This document shows positions 1 through 17,949 of a stretch of DNA of 64,000 nt, piece by piece. Source of the DNA: Cacajao melanocephalus (Eukaryota; Chordata; Mammalia; Primates; Pitheciidae); the NCBI GenBank assembly GCA_963573385.1, contig CAUYLG010071729.1, positions 62,001-126,000 on the forward strand. The letters are read 5' to 3'. How positions within the stretch are numbered: position 1 is the first letter of the stretch; each line of letters opens with the position of its first letter. The position numbers were made by a program, and so were the translations under genes. A model generated the notes under the pieces. The model worked only from the letters and a program-made list of their open reading frames with translations, searched no databases and was not told where the DNA came from.

Positions 1-539
1 TGCTTAGGGGAGCCCATCTACGCCTGCTTACTAGCTGGAAATGCTGGCAGCAGGCAGATATTGGGAAGAAGGGGAGAACAGAAAGGGAGGTTGTAGGAAG
101 GCTGTAGGAAGGTGGAGGAAAAAGGAGCTGGTAAAGAAGAGAAAGAACTCCTGGCCTGTTGGGAATTAAGCAGGCCCCATCACCAGCCCCTTGATCCTTG
201 AGTGCTGCCCACCCCACCCACGGATCTGGCCAGATGAAGGTGTGGACTGGGGTGAGTTGCTCGGTAGGGGGTAACCAGCCTTTCCTGGGCACTCCCACCG
301 GCAGGCACTGTGCCTGGTGCTCTGTGCATGGATATCTCAGCTAATCCGCACCACAGCCCTTGAGGGGGCTTGAGGTAACTCACTGGATGGTAACAACCAT
401 AGCCCAGACCCTGCCTTGGGACACACAGCAAGCGAAAGAGTAGGTGACAGGTGTGCCCACCCATGAGGAGTGTAAAGTGCCAGAGTCTCCGTGGAACCCA
501 CTTTGGCCACAGCTATCAAAATTATAAATGCCCCTGCCC

Positions 540-840
540 TTTGACTCAATGACTGATCTATTGAGAATTTAATGTATGGAAATACTCACACGGGGGCATG
601 ACAGTACCTACCATATTATCTGTCATAGCCCAAGACTGGGAACAACTGAAAAGTCTGTCCCCAGGGGTAGGTTAAATGAAGGGACATCCATGGAATGGAC
701 TATCACGCAGCCATCAAAGAGAAGCACGTGGCAGCTTGCTGTGTGCTGAGACAGAACAGCGGCCAGGATGTACTTTGCTCAAGTGCAGAACCGCAGACAT
801 CGCATGCCCTCAAATACATGCGAGCACACACACACATACT
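540..840 (+). mobile_element. L1M 3' remnant
   Basis: Matches the old L1M 3' pattern: TTTGACTCAATGA, AATACTCACAC, TGGGAACAACTGAAAAGTC, then CCATGGAATGGACTATC-GCAGCCATCAAAG. It ends in the CA/CT microsatellite. Confidence 0.6.
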
Positions 841-869
841 CTCTCTCTCTCTGTCTCTCTCTCTCTCTA
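824..869 (+). repeat. (CA)n(CT)n microsatellite
   Basis: CACACACACACA followed by two CT runs broken by one G. Confidence 0.9.
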
Positions 870-1080
870 CCTGAAGGCTTGCAGCTCTGGAGATAACTCA
901 GAGCCCTGGTTTCCCCTCCCTTTGCCTCCAGGGAGGGGAACTGAGAGGCAGGGGTCAGGAGAAGGTGAAAGACCTCATCTCTGTACATTCTTTTGGGTCT
1001 TTTGCATTTTAGACCAGATAGATTTATTCATGAAAAAATATAATTTTATAAATGAAGATAAAGAAATGCATTAGTAAATC

Positions 1081-1370
1081 GGCTGGGCACAGTAACTCAG
1101 CCCAGTAATCCCAGCGCATTGGGAGGCTTAGTGGAGAGGTTAGATTGAGCCCAGGATTTTGAGACCACCCCAGGCAACATAGTAAGACCCCCGTTCATCT
1201 CTACAAAAAGTTAAAAAATTAGCTGGGCGTGGTGTCATGTGCCTGTGGCCCCAGCTACGTAGGAGGCTGAGCTGGGAAGATGCTTGAGCCCAAGTGTTTG
1301 AGGCTGCAGTGAGCTTGTATGATGGCGACACTGCACTCCAGCCTGGGACCTCGGCTCTAATAATAATAAT
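1081..1370 (+). mobile_element. Alu (old, J-like)
   Basis: Diverged dimeric Alu ending in a (TAA)n tail. Confidence 0.9.
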
Positions 1371-1384
1371 AGAATAGTCATTCA

Positions 1385-1786
<402 letters not shown>

Positions 1787-1949
1787 CTAGCCACAAAAGC
1801 TGCATGAAAGTACTGTGGTGGCAGCATCTCACCTGTGACACCAGCATAAGGACACCGCTCGTTCCTAGTCCTGCACTGTTTGCTACAGAACCCGGTGTCT
1901 TGCTGGATTATAAATACTGAGTTAGAAAGGCTACCATAGTAAGATATTC

Positions 1950-2195
1950 AGATTCACAGACCTGATGTGCCAGACATCGGGTTCAACACTTTACATACAC
2001 TGTTGCCTGTGCGTTTGTAGCAGCTGTAGGGGCAAAGCATCACTCATCCCCATTTTACAGATAAATAAATAAACCCAGAGAGGCTAAGTGACTCACCAGA
2101 GGTCACATGCTTGTGGAAAGTGTGGACTCCAGCTCAGGCTTTCAGCTCCAGAGCTGAGCCCCTAACACTGCACTGATAACTTTGCATATAGAAAG
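1950..2195 (-). mobile_element. MIR
   Basis: CCCCATTTTACAGATAAAT and CAGAGAGGCTAAGTGACTC are the MIR core in reverse. Confidence 0.7.
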
Positions 2196-2299
2196 TGCTG
2201 GATGAAGCCTTTAACTAAGCCCCGGTCCTTGCCTTCAAATTAAAAAAAAAAAAAAAAGATTAAAAGTCCCATTACCTCCCATCCCTCAAATTTCTGTTA

Positions 2300-2799
<500 letters not shown>

Positions 2800-3135
2800 A
2801 CCTTGCCCCTCTACAGGAAGGCGACTTGGTGGCTCCCAAGCATGTCCTTCCCTCCAGCCTGGCATGGCAAGAATGGAGTTCAGAATGCCCCCAGGCCCCA
2901 TCAAAGCCCAGGTACGGTGGGAAGGGCAGATAAGGGCTCCTCCCCAGACCTGCCTGGGGTCCTATATGGCAGAACTTGCACATACAGCTCAGCAGAAGAG
3001 GTCAAGTTAAAAAGTCTCTGAGCCAAGGGTCTGGTAGCAGCAGCAGTGGATGGGACGCTTCTGCTCCCCAGGAGGCCAAATCCAAGACCCTCGTGAACAT
3101 GCAGTGGGGGTTGGGAGCAGGGGAGAAAGAGCTGT

Positions 3136-3284
3136 GATGCCATTCCTCTTCACCGTATCTCAACAGCGCCTGGAACATAGTGGCCCAGTGTGTAGTAGGA
3201 ACTCAGAACACGTGTACTGATGAAATACAACAGAAATAGGCACGATGCTTCCCCCAGGAAGCCCTGATTTCACAGGACGGTGGT
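3136..3284. repeat. 150-bp local direct duplication, copy 2
   Basis: Second copy, offset 485-486 bp from the first. The 336 bp between the two is single copy. Confidence 0.95.
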
Positions 3285-3369
3285 GAAATCACCACTGTTT
3301 TTGGAGACAGCAATTCACCTGCCTAAAATGTCAGCATTGGAGGAGGACCTGGGAGGGAGAAGCACCCCT

Positions 3370-3480
3370 TCAGCTACTCCCCCATTTTGTAAATGAGGCA
3401 ATTGAGGCTAGAGAGAGAATGTGGTTTGCTGAAGAACAGGGAGTTAATGGCATGGCTGAGGCTGGATTCCTGTCTCCTGG
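3370..3480 (-). mobile_element. MIR fragment
   Basis: CCCATTTTGTAAATGAGGCA then TTGAGGCTAGAGAGAG, the reversed MIR core. Confidence 0.6.
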
Positions 3481-3853
3481 CATCCTAGGATGCTCCTGTT
3501 ATCACCTGGAGCAGGCAGCCATGATGGTTGTGTTCTGGGAGGGCTCAAAACCCCTACTAGGGCGTCTTTGGAGATTTTCTAAATGGAACAGGGGCTGAGC
3601 GGAAGGGCTGTGGCTCCCTTTCCCTGCAACAACCAGAGCAGTGCCTCCTGTTGGAGATTTTGCTGGAAAAGATGGTCCCTCTGCTGTAACAAAGAAAAGC
3701 TGGAACTCACTGGGCCTCCTTTCCCCCCGGGTTTCCCACTCAGCTCTCTGCCACTTGTCCACTCCCTGCCACTGCCAGCCCCCCAGCAGCCCAGGTTCTG
3801 TCTGAACGGAGTCCTAACCCATCCAGGCCTCTGCGGGGACCCTGGAGACTCAC

Positions 3854-3953
3854 CTGGCACATCTGGGGATGGGTTGAGAATCATGAAGGCGTCTGATAGG
3901 CCGGTTTTGACAGGATGCTGGGAGGAGCTGATTTCCAGGACAGACATTGGGAT
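3854..3953 (-). CDS. PLXDC1: PLXDC1 coding exon 7
   Basis: Encodes residues 238-270 plus one base (100 nt, phase 0 in, phase 1 out). It reads [20 protein letters not shown] and ends [13 protein letters not shown]. The acceptor is TGCCGCAG just above 3,953 and the donor GTGAGT starts at 3,853. The single leftover G would start the Glu codon of the next human exon. That exon, leading into the PSI domain, is not found in 1-3,853. One apparent Pro to Leu change lies in MSVPEI. Confidence 0.94.
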
Positions 3954-4407
3954 CTGCGGCAGGGAGAAGAGGCTCCGTCCACCTCCCAAACGCTCTGGGG
4001 CCCTCCCAGCCCTCCCTGTGGGCTCCAGACCCATCTTCCTGGATGGTACCATCTCCTGGAGGACTCCAAGACATCAGAAGCCCAATGGGACCTCACCCAA
4101 GTTCCAAGTCCTCTTCACGCCACCTCCAAGCACGTTTTCTTCTTTTCTCTAGCTCAGTGAATGGTACTCCATGCAGGCCAGACACCTGGACCCGCCCTTT
4201 GCCCCTCCCTTTCTTTCATTTCTTCCCTTCTCCATCGAATGCATCTCCAAATTCTGTTGCTTAATCTGTTAAGTGGCTCTCAAATCTGTTCGTTTCTTTC
4301 CATTTCCCCCATCCTCCTCTAAGTCGCCATCACCTTTCTCCTAAATCATCTCCCAGTATTCCCTCCAAGCCCCCAATAACCTGTTCTCCATTCTGAAGCC
4401 AGAGTGA

Positions 4408-4791
<384 letters not shown>

Positions 4792-4793
4792 TA

Positions 4794-4921
4794 TTTTTTT
4801 TAATAGAGGTGGGGGTCTTGCTCTGTTCCCCAGGCTGGTCTCAAACTTCTGGGCTCAAGCAATCCTCCTGCCTCAGTCTCCCAAAGCACTGGGTTTATAG
4901 TTGTGAGTCACTACACTGCTC
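4794..4921 (-). mobile_element. Alu monomer fragment
   Basis: About 128 bp, J-like, single monomer with its own T-rich start. Confidence 0.85.
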
Positions 4922-4934
4922 ATCATGCTGCCCT

Positions 4935-5214
4935 TTTATTTATTTATTTTTTTTGGAGACAGCGTCTTACTCTGTTGCACAGGCTGGAGTGCAGTGGCAC
5001 CATCTCCCGGGTTCAAGCGATTCTCCTGCCTCAGCCTCCCAAGTAGCTGGGATTACAGGTACCCGCCACCACGCCAGCTAATTTTTTGTATTTTTAGTAG
5101 AGACAGGGTTTCATCATCTTGGCCAGGCTGATCTTGAACTCTGACCTCAGATGATCCACCTGCCTCGACCTCCCAAAGTGCTGGGATTACAGGCATGAGC
5201 CACTGCGCCCGGCC
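4935..5214 (-). mobile_element. Alu
   Basis: (TTTAT)n tail; right monomer shortened. Ends GCGCCCGGCC. Confidence 0.92.
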
Positions 5215-5653
5215 TGTGCTGCCTTCTTTCAGTGCTGTGCCAGCCATGCTCTGACCTGCCTCAGGACCTTTGCATGTGCTGTTCTCTCTCCTGGAACATA
5301 CTTCATTCTCTTTGCTTCCTGAACTCCTATTTATCCTGTAGATTTCAACTCTTTTCCTCAGCAAAGCCTCCCCTGGCCTCTGCCAAGGTAAAGGGCTCTA
5401 TGAAAGGCTCAGCCAGCACCTGGCACCTCTACTTGGGAGCCTTGTCACAGTGGTGATTCTACATTTGTCGCTGTAATGATGGCCCGGCTCCTCAACCAGA
5501 CTTACAGCTCCACGTGGGTAGGACCTGCAACCATCTTGTTAACTGCTGTGTCCCCAGCAAGCCCCGTGTCTGGTACATTGTGAATTCTCTATATATTTGC
5601 TGAATCAAGAAAGGCTCCAAGACCCAGCTGTCTTTGCAGCTGAGCCCACTCAC

Positions 5654-7488
<1,835 letters not shown>

Positions 7489-7558
7489 CTCCGGTTGCTA
7501 TGGTGATCTGCCGCAGAGGATGCCCGTAGAAAGGGAAATCGAAGGACAAGACCACTCT
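7489..7558 (-). CDS. PLXDC1: PLXDC1 coding exon 4
   Basis: A 70-nt exon for residues 134-156 plus one base (phase 0 in, phase 1 out). It reads [23 protein letters not shown]. The '[18 protein letters not shown]' type of sequence is a hallmark of the nidogen-like part of PLXDC1 and PLXDC2: a beta-strand core followed by a glycine turn. The acceptor is CCCTGCAG at 7,559-7,566 and the donor GTAAGG starts at 7,488. I saw no difference from the human protein as I remember it, which indicates strong constraint. Confidence 0.95.
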
Positions 7559-7808
7559 CTGCAGGGGATGGAGAAAGTCAGGCCAGTCAAGCTGCAGGCC
7601 AGACCTGGGCACACACACTGCCTCATGCTTGTTTAGACAGAGTGGGCAGCAGGTATGCCCAGGGCCACTGCCGGGCACCCCAACTCTGGCAAACTCCCAT
7701 GGGAATCCCTGGAAGGTACCTCCTAGGTCACAGAGCCCGGGCCACAGCCATGCCCACTGACCAGGCAGGATGGGTTGGCCCAGCATGGCTGGGGACCGGG
7801 GCACTCAC
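7559..7808 (-). other. PLXDC1: PLXDC1 intron 3
   Basis: 250 bp of unique, GC-rich sequence with no repeat. Confidence 0.88.
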
Positions 7809-7952
7809 CGAAGCCTGCCGGTGGGTGTTGGAGAGGATTGTGTGGATCTTCGCTTGGCTCTGGTTGGCCTTGGCCACATCTACCCACAATTCCCGGCTGC
7901 GGGGCTCTCCGGGACCGTAGAGACGGGACACATAGTAGCTGTGGTCGTCCTC
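7809..7952 (-). CDS. PLXDC1: PLXDC1 coding exon 3
   Basis: Encodes residues 86-133 (144 nt, phase 0 both ends). It reads [14 protein letters not shown] at the start and [13 protein letters not shown] at the end. This is the beginning of the conserved ectodomain, with the tyrosine-rich [10 protein letters not shown] stretch and sequon Asn115-Gln-Ser. The acceptor is a CTGGCAG at 7,953-7,959 and the donor GTGAGT starts at 7,808. Differences from remembered human sequence include Asn to Asp in EDNH, Ser to Gly, His to Arg, Glu to Lys and Val to Ala. It is only 250 bp from exon 4. Confidence 0.93.
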
Positions 7953-8405
7953 CTGCCAGCCCCAAGATAAAGCCCACAGGAGGCATGAGTAGTCAGCATG
8001 CCAGGAATCACTCTCCGCCCGTCCTCACTCAGACTTCTGGATACAGGAAGTCACCACCCCCCAGGGCGCTGGACCTGTGGCCCCAAGGGCTGGTTTAGGC
8101 CTAGGAGTCCCTGGGCTCCCCCTTGGCCCCAGACAACTCACTAGCTGGCCCCTAGCAGTGCCCCCACAGGCCTGACTGCAGCCAAATCCACACCTGCTGC
8201 ACTCATTCTCAGCCAAGCCAGAAGGCTTCCAGCCCCTGCATCCCTTCAGAGCACGACCAAGGCTGAGCTTGGCTTGGAGCATGAGGAAGGAACAGACAGG
8301 ATGGCCCCAAACCAGGCCCTTGTTTTCAGGGAGATCCCAGGCCAAGGGAGAGTCATCGTCCCTGCCCTGGAAGAGTACCCTATTTAATGGAAAAGAAAAA
8401 TCTGG

Positions 8406-8567
8406 GCGGGGCGCAGGGGCTCACACCTGTAATCTATGTCGGGAGATTACAGAGGCGGACACAGTAAGGCAAGGGAGGCCAAGGCAGGCAAATTACCTGA
8501 GGTCAGGGGTTCCAGACCTGCCTGGCCAACATGGCAAAACCCTGTCTCTTCTAAAAATACAAAAATT
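8406..8567 (+). mobile_element. Alu, partial, joined to next Alu
   Basis: Left monomer and linker only, with a scrambled 5' part. It runs straight into the next Alu at 8,568. Confidence 0.88.
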
Positions 8568-8872
8568 AGGCCCGGCGTGGTGATCATGCCTGTAATCCCA
8601 GCACTTTGAGAGGCCATGGCGGGTGGATCACAAGGTCAGGAGTTCCAGACCAGCCTGACCAACATAGTGAAACCCTGTCTCTACTAAAAATACAAAAATT
8701 AGCCGGGCGTGGTGGCACATGCCTATAATCCCAACTACTCAGGAGGGTGAGGCAGGAGAATCGCTTGAACCCGGGAGGTGGGGGTTGCAGTGAGCCGAGA
8801 TCGCGCCCCTGCACTCCAACCTGGGAGACAGATCGAGACTCAAAAAAAAAAAAAAAAGAAAGAAAAGGAAAG
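8568..8872 (+). mobile_element. Alu, full length
   Basis: Complete dimer. The target duplication AAAAGAAAAATCTGG lies at 8,391-8,405 and 8,873-8,887, flanking both this and the partial Alu before it. Confidence 0.94.
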
Positions 8873-9639
8873 AAAAGAAAAATCTGGATCTTAAAAGGCA
8901 CCAGTCGAAAGGAGGAGGCTGCCCCTTGATCCTAGGACGTTGCCAGTCTAATGGAAGAGTGGGACTTACGTAAACAGAGCAGTAGACACAGACCCTCAAG
9001 CAGAGATAATACAGGGCCCAGCGCCCACACAGCATCACTAGAGGGCTGGGAAGGGGAGAGAAGCAGCAAAGATTCCTTTGAGGTATATCTTTGAGCCTTT
9101 GCCATATGCCTGATGGAGATGAAGAACAAGCCAGAACGCTGTGGGCTGGGTGTTCATTCTGCAAAGCCTCTCCTGCAGAGGAACACTTGGGGCCGGAGTT
9201 AAAACGAGGCCAGGGAAATTGCTGGCAGAAAGACTTAGAGCCAGAGGGGGCGATGTGGGAGCACTTCCTGGAGCTGACCCAAGAGCACCAGCCACAGGAG
9301 AAAGGGAGGCAGGGGTGGGCAGGTTCCCTCGGCGACTACCGCCACAGAGATGGGGCCGCTGACCCATGAGGAACCCTGGGTCATTCATCAGGCTACCCAG
9401 CAGCAGTGGCACAGACAAAGCAGAGCAAACGACGTTCTCCCTGCCAGGCTGCCAGCTGCCCAGCCGGCCCTTGCCCTGGGCACAGTGTGAGCAGGCACAA
9501 GGGGTTCCTGCACTCCTCACCTGCCAGAAGGCACTCTGCTCTTACGACAAATGACACACTCTGGGTACCTGGGGTCAGGGCAGGCTGGGGGAAGATAAGC
9601 GGATGAAGCATGGTTGGTTGGTGAGGGAGAGGAGGGCGT

Positions 9640-10430
<791 letters not shown>

Positions 10431-11195
10431 TCCTCAAGGGATGATTCATGGGTACTATTTGCAAGAGTCACATGGGGCCACTCTTGTTGAATTTCTGGTT
10501 TTACTCATGAAGCCACCTGGTAGGGGAACTCCCTGATGCCACAGCCCTTGGGGTGAGGGTCAAGGATACTGCCTCTCATTGCTGCCACAGCCACCAGCCC
10601 TGGATTCCTTGGAGGGTACCCAGAGCGGGGACACACTGCTCTCCAGCTCTGCCCACAGGCACTGAAGCTACTGCTTCTGCCCAGAACTCTTGGCCTCCCT
10701 CGGGAAAGCAGCTCCCTCTGTTTCTGCCCCTTTCCCCACCCTTCAGGAGATCTAATGCTTCATCTTTTCTCCTTGGTTTCTGTCTCTCCTGTCTCCACCC
10801 ATCTCTGCTGGAGACCCCATCTAAATTAAAAAAAAAAAAATACCCATCAAGAAACAAAGCTCCATGCACAGCAATCTGTGCAGGGAGATATGCACAAAAG
10901 AAGAGTCTGCTGGTCACCCCCCAGCTTGCTTCCTGGATTCACGGGTGAGCAGTTTTTATTCCACTTCTAATCAAGAAAAATATAGGGGGCGCTGCCCAAC
11001 ACTGTACATCTGACAGTCTACAGCATCCCAACTGCAGCCAGTTATGGTTCAGCTGGGACCACCTGCCACAGCTGTGGCTACAGCTCGCCCCCTTCCCCAC
11101 AGTTCAAACAAAAAGTGGTTTATTAAGAGGCATCAGTTAGCCTAAAATTTTGTCTGAAGAAAGGAAACCAAGTTTAGATGCTTTTCAGCCCATCT

Positions 11196-11359
11196 TTTTT
11201 TTTTTTTTTTTGAGACAGAGTCTCACTCTGTCACCCAGGCTGGAGTGCAGTGGTGCAGGATCTCAGCTCACTGCAACCTCCGCCTCCCAGGTTCAGGCCA
11301 TTCTTAAGCCTCAGCCTCCCGAGTAGCTAAGATTACAGGTGCGCACCACCACACCCGGG
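11196..11359 (-). mobile_element. Alu, 5'-truncated
   Basis: Right monomer only. CAGCCCATC before and CAGCCCACC after look like target duplications. Confidence 0.88.
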
Positions 11360-11541
11360 CCAGCCCACCATTTAAATGTCTGTTTGCCCCTGAACTATGA
11401 GCCCCTGACACGCAGGGATGGGCAAGATCACCTCTGTGCCCATGGCTCACCATCCCTCACACACTTGGTGCTTAGGAAGTGTTTGCTGGAGGTGGGGGTG
11501 GGGAGACCAGTGCTTTGCAACGTGTTAAAATTTGGGAAATA

Positions 11542-11696
11542 GGCCGGGCGCGGTGGCTTACGCCTGTAATCCAAGCACTTTGGAGGCCAAGGCAGGCGGA
11601 TCACCTGAGGTCGGGAGTTCAAGACCAGCCTGACCAACATGGTGAAACCCCGTCTTTAAAAAATAAAAAAAATTTTAAAAAGTTAAAAAGTTAAAA
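11542..11696 (+). mobile_element. Alu left monomer
   Basis: One monomer with a mixed A/T tail. Exact target duplication AAAATTTGGGAAATA at 11,527-11,541 and 11,697-11,711. Confidence 0.92.
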
Positions 11697-11712
11697 AAAA
11701 TTTGGGAAATAA

Positions 11713-12590
<878 letters not shown>

Positions 12591-12755
12591 GCTCACAGCT
12601 GTGTGTTACGTGGCCGGTTGGGATGACCTGAAGTGGTTTTCCCTGCTTCATGTCCTCCCCTTGCTTAGGGCGTTCTGTGGCTCCTGGTTGCACTCAGAAC
12701 AAAGGTTACACCCCTTCAGCCATCTGCTTCTCTTCTTTACTAATAGAACATTGAT

Positions 12756-13060
12756 TTGGGATTGAGCACAGTGTTTCATGACTATAATCCCAGCACTTTG
12801 AGAGGCCGAGGCTGGAGGATCACTTGAGGCCAGGAGTTCAAGACCAGCGTGGGCAACATAGTGAGACCCTGTCTCTACAAAAAATACAATAAAATAAAAC
12901 AATTAGCTGGGCATGGTGGTGCGTGCCTGTAGTCCCAGCAATTCAGGAAGCTGAGGCAGGAGGATCCCTTGAGCCCAGGAGATCAAGGCTATGATTGACC
13001 ACTCAGCCTGAGTGACACAGTGGAACTCTGTCTCAAAAAAAAAAAAAAAAGGAAAAAAGT
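12756..13060 (+). mobile_element. Alu (J-like)
   Basis: Target duplication AACATTGAT at 12,747-12,755 and 13,061-13,069. Confidence 0.92.
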
Positions 13061-13489
13061 AACATTGATCCTGTAGCAACCAGCAATGTAGCCATCTAAT
13101 AAACTTCATTCCCTGGATGTCTTAAGGATTATCATGTGGCACAAGCTGGCTCATGACATGAGCTGAAGGTTCTAGTTGAGCCTTTTGAAAGAGGTCAAAT
13201 TTGACTGCTTGTCCCTCTTATCTTTGCCCTTCTTCTTCCTGCCTGGAATGCAGACCTGATGGCTGGAGTTCCAGCAGCCATCTTTTGAGTTTAAGGACAA
13301 GAGCCACACGCTAAGGATGGTGAAGTGGAGAACTAGATGGAGCCTCAGTCCCTGATGATATGCTAGAGGGATGCTCCGTAAGTCCCTGGATTTAGCTCTC
13401 TGCTACCCGGAAACACAAATCCTTCCCCTCCCCATGTGTGGTGGTCTGGCCCCAACTCAGCACCTCCTCCTCTCCCCTGCTCTCTTGTT

Positions 13490-13835
13490 TTGGGAATTGC
13501 CACGCAGTTGCCTGCCTCAGGACCTTGGTGCCTCCAGTGCCTCAAAATTTCTTCCCCTTCCCTGTTCAGGACCTGACCCTTGTTCACCCACCCAGCCTCA
13601 GCTCAGGGGTTGCTTCCTCAAGAAAGCCTCTCTGATCCCTGTAACATTCTCATCACTTCCTGTGCTTCCTTCTCCTAACGTTTTGCACACTTGTGACAAT
13701 TTACTTGGCTTTTATACACATCTCCATGTCTGCTTTTCCTGTAAGATCATAAGTTCCCCAGGAGTAAGGTCAGTCTTTATCTATCATGTTTAAGCACAGA
13801 GTATGTGTTCAATGGAGGATTTGTTGAGCAGAGAA
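13490..13835 (+). mobile_element. L2 3' end
   Basis: CTGCCTCAGGACCTTGGTGC, AGAAAGCCTCTCTGATCCC, and the terminal AGAGTATGTGTTCAATGGAGG then TTTGTTGAGCA. Confidence 0.75.
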
Positions 13836-15026
13836 TGACCACAAAGCACAGCTGCCTGTTTTACGGGAACCACTGCGTATTCTGAGGCCCAGGAGAGGAT
13901 CATTCTACCAAACAAAGCAGGACAGCTGTGGATGCTAAACAGAAGTCTCAGCGTCAACTGAACACAGCTTCCACCTGGGAACCTGAGCCAGCCCGTGTTT
14001 AAGACAGCTGCTTTGAGGCTCGGCGAAAGGTCTGGTTTCAATCAGCCTGCTTCCCAGGCCCTGCACAGCGAGAGCCTTCCCCAAACCTCCAGGCCTCTGA
14101 GATGAGCGCCCAGGACAGAAGCCACGCTCTGCCACTGTGAAGCCCAAACAGATGCTGACGTGTCTCTTGCCACCTCAGCTAAGACTACAAAGGGTGAGTT
14201 TCCTGGGAATGCATCCCCCCAGCCCATTTCTCCAAGTTCTCTGCTTCACAGCAAAGACAAGCGGTCTGGTCCATAGTCCCCACTAGCACTGCTCTGCAGA
14301 GAAGCCAGTGTCACGGGCCTCAACTCTGACACCTGGATGATCCTTGGACTCATTCTTGGAGTTCCCAAGGACCCCTGCAATGGCACCTCTTAACTGACAC
14401 AAAGCGTTCATCTCTTCTGACTCGAGGAGACTCAGAAATGAAAGGAGCTGCTGCCTCTAACTCCTAGGCTGAGATTCTCTCCAATGAGTCAGCAGATCCC
14501 AGGAAGGGCGAGGGCCTCGAAGCCTAATGATGCCCTACTCAGGCCAGCGGGGGTGAGGCCAAGCTCTGCTTCAGGCCTCAGAAGTGCCAAGTATAGCTGG
14601 CCTGCCAGGGGAAGGACTGGCTAGAGGGCAGTGCCATGCAGAATCTGCTGCAGGCCCCAAACAGGCCCAACAGACTGCCCTCCTGGCACGCCTGACTTTG
14701 ATTACCCCAGGTCAGTGAAGCCAGGAGCCATATCTGCTCAGCTCTGGCTGAGGGCAGCCACAGAGTGATGGGTGAGGCCAAAATGCACCCTGGAGGGAGG
14801 GGGTGACTTGCAGTGGGATCACTCCTGGGCAGAGCCAAGCACAAAGCCTGCAGGGGAACATTTGGGAGCATGGAAGGAAGGAGAAGGGAAGCTGGCATCT
14901 ACAGAGTGGGGATGGTAGAGTGCTGGGCATTTCATATTTGTTACTACAGGGCAACCCCAGGAGGTGAGCACTAATATGAGTCCCATTTTCTCAGCTGGGA
15001 AACTGAGACTAGAAATCATGTAACTA

Positions 15027-15315
15027 GGCCGGGCGCCGTGGCTCACGCCGGTATTCCCAACACTTTGGGAGGCCGACACAGGGTGGATCACCTGAGGTCA
15101 GGAGTTTGAGACCAGCCTGGCCAACGTGGTGAAACCCCATCTCTATTAAAAACACAAAAATTAGCCGGGTGTGGTAGCAAACACCTCCCAGCTACTTGGG
15201 AGGCTGAGGCAGGAGAATTGCTTGAAGCCGGGAGCAGAGGTTGCCGTGAGCCGAGATTGCACCACTGCACTCTAGCCTGGATGACAGAGTGAGACTTGTG
15301 GAAAAAAAAAAAAAA
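15027..15315 (+). mobile_element. Alu
   Basis: Target duplication AGAAATCATGTAACT against AGAAACATCATGTAGCT. Confidence 0.93.
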
Positions 15316-15464
15316 AGAAACATCATGTAGCTGTATGAAACCAGGTCAGTTCCACTCAAAGACAGTGACCTTTCCTCTGTCCACTGTCTCTGAGTTCTTT
15401 AAGCAACAGCCCCCTAGGAAGGACTTGGGGTGACCTACCAGTCATTTGTTAAAATCTCAATCAG

Positions 15465-15839
<375 letters not shown>

Positions 15840-16576
15840 CTAGCGCAGGGCCGGGCACCTGACATCTGGCGGGTGTTCAGCATCTGCTTGCCAAATGAGC
15901 TGAATCACAAGGATTCTGCAGCCAGTGGTGTCAAGGCTGTGCTGAGAATGTGAAGTGTGGCTCTGACAAAGACATCTCCAATGGCAGGTGACATGAAAGC
16001 CACTTACAGAGGAAACAGCTGCCTCCTCTGGGAATCCAAGCCCATAGAGAGCATTCCCAAACCTGGGACATCCTGGACACAGGAAGGTGTCTCTGGATTC
16101 CTCAAGTTCTTCTCTGAGGAAGTGAAGCTGACAAGGGAGATGCTTCTGGGACAAAGAAGAAAAAGAACTCCAGGCTCAACCGAGCTCCAACGCGGAGACA
16201 TGTGTTAGACCAAGTGTCTGAGAGCCCAGCGGCAGGCCAGCAGGTGTCGAACGCGGACGATTCTAGTGTCATCAGGGCATTGTCCTAAGTGTGACTGCTC
16301 CCTGGTCCAAAGAGGGCTGCCTGTAGCCACTGAGGCATCATGCTTCCCTGCCGGGTTCAAAAGGAGAAACTTCTCACCAAGAGTGGATGGAATGCAAGAT
16401 CTTCCCTTTGGTCTTACAGAACCGTCTGATGCAGCCCCCAACTATTACAGGGGCCAGGGCTGTAAACCAGTCTACTTCCCCAGGAACTGGAGATCATGGC
16501 TCCGCTAGGAAGGGGGAATGGAAGCTAGGTGAGCAAAGGCCTGACATCAGGGTTGATGGGGAATGCGGCTTAATGA

Positions 16577-16951
<375 letters not shown>

Positions 16952-17290
16952 TAGTGACGGGATGGCTAACAGTGGCAACTAGCCCTGTGCATCCTGGCTC
17001 ATGGAAGCAAGACAGGCACAGCACACATCTCCCCAACCACCAAATAAACACATGAGCTTCAGGATGGTAGGGCTAAACTGGGTCCCGTGCCACCCCTGGA
17101 CTAGGGAGCCCCAGATGCTAAACAGTTTCCACCTAAACCAAACACCGGCTAGGGAGTAGGGTTATCATGGAACCCAAGATCCCATTCCTACTGTACAAGG
17201 CTGTAAGGTAAAATATATGTTGGAAAGTCAACCACAATGTCCACCTGCCATTTGAATCCAGCCAATGAACCAGTACTCTCAAAAGACAAG

Positions 17291-17567
<277 letters not shown>

Positions 17568-17870
17568 AGACATGCCTTTTACTTTCTGGAAGCAGAGCTG
17601 AGTCAAGGGCTTGATTGGCCAGCATCCTCCAATCTGTCCACATGCCCAGGGAGGCACAACAATTCTGCCAACCACTCAGGCCTTGTGGAATAAAAAAGAC
17701 CCTTCAGCTGGGGCAGGGGTACTACACTGCCTGTATTGATTGTCTCCATCCAGTTCTTTATGAGGCCAGAGTTTACCCAAGTTCCTCAGGGCAGAGCATC
17801 AGTGATGCAATTAAAGCTGTTGCCACCTACCCAGGGTTTTCTAGAACCAATCATTTTAGTCTAAAATTTC

Positions 17871-17908
17871 TTTTCTTTTTTCTTCTCTTCTTTTCTTTCT
17901 TCTTTCTT

Positions 17909-17948
<40 letters not shown>
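17871..17948 (+). repeat. 78-nt pure polypyrimidine tract
   Basis: CT/TTTC run ending in about 16 CT units. It is the overgrown tail of the adjacent minus-strand Alu. Confidence 0.92.

Positions 17949-17949
<1 letters not shown>

Noticed and set aside
3583..4152. 189-codon plus-strand open frame
   Set aside because: It runs antisense over PLXDC1 exon 7, whose minus-strand reading is clearly conserved.
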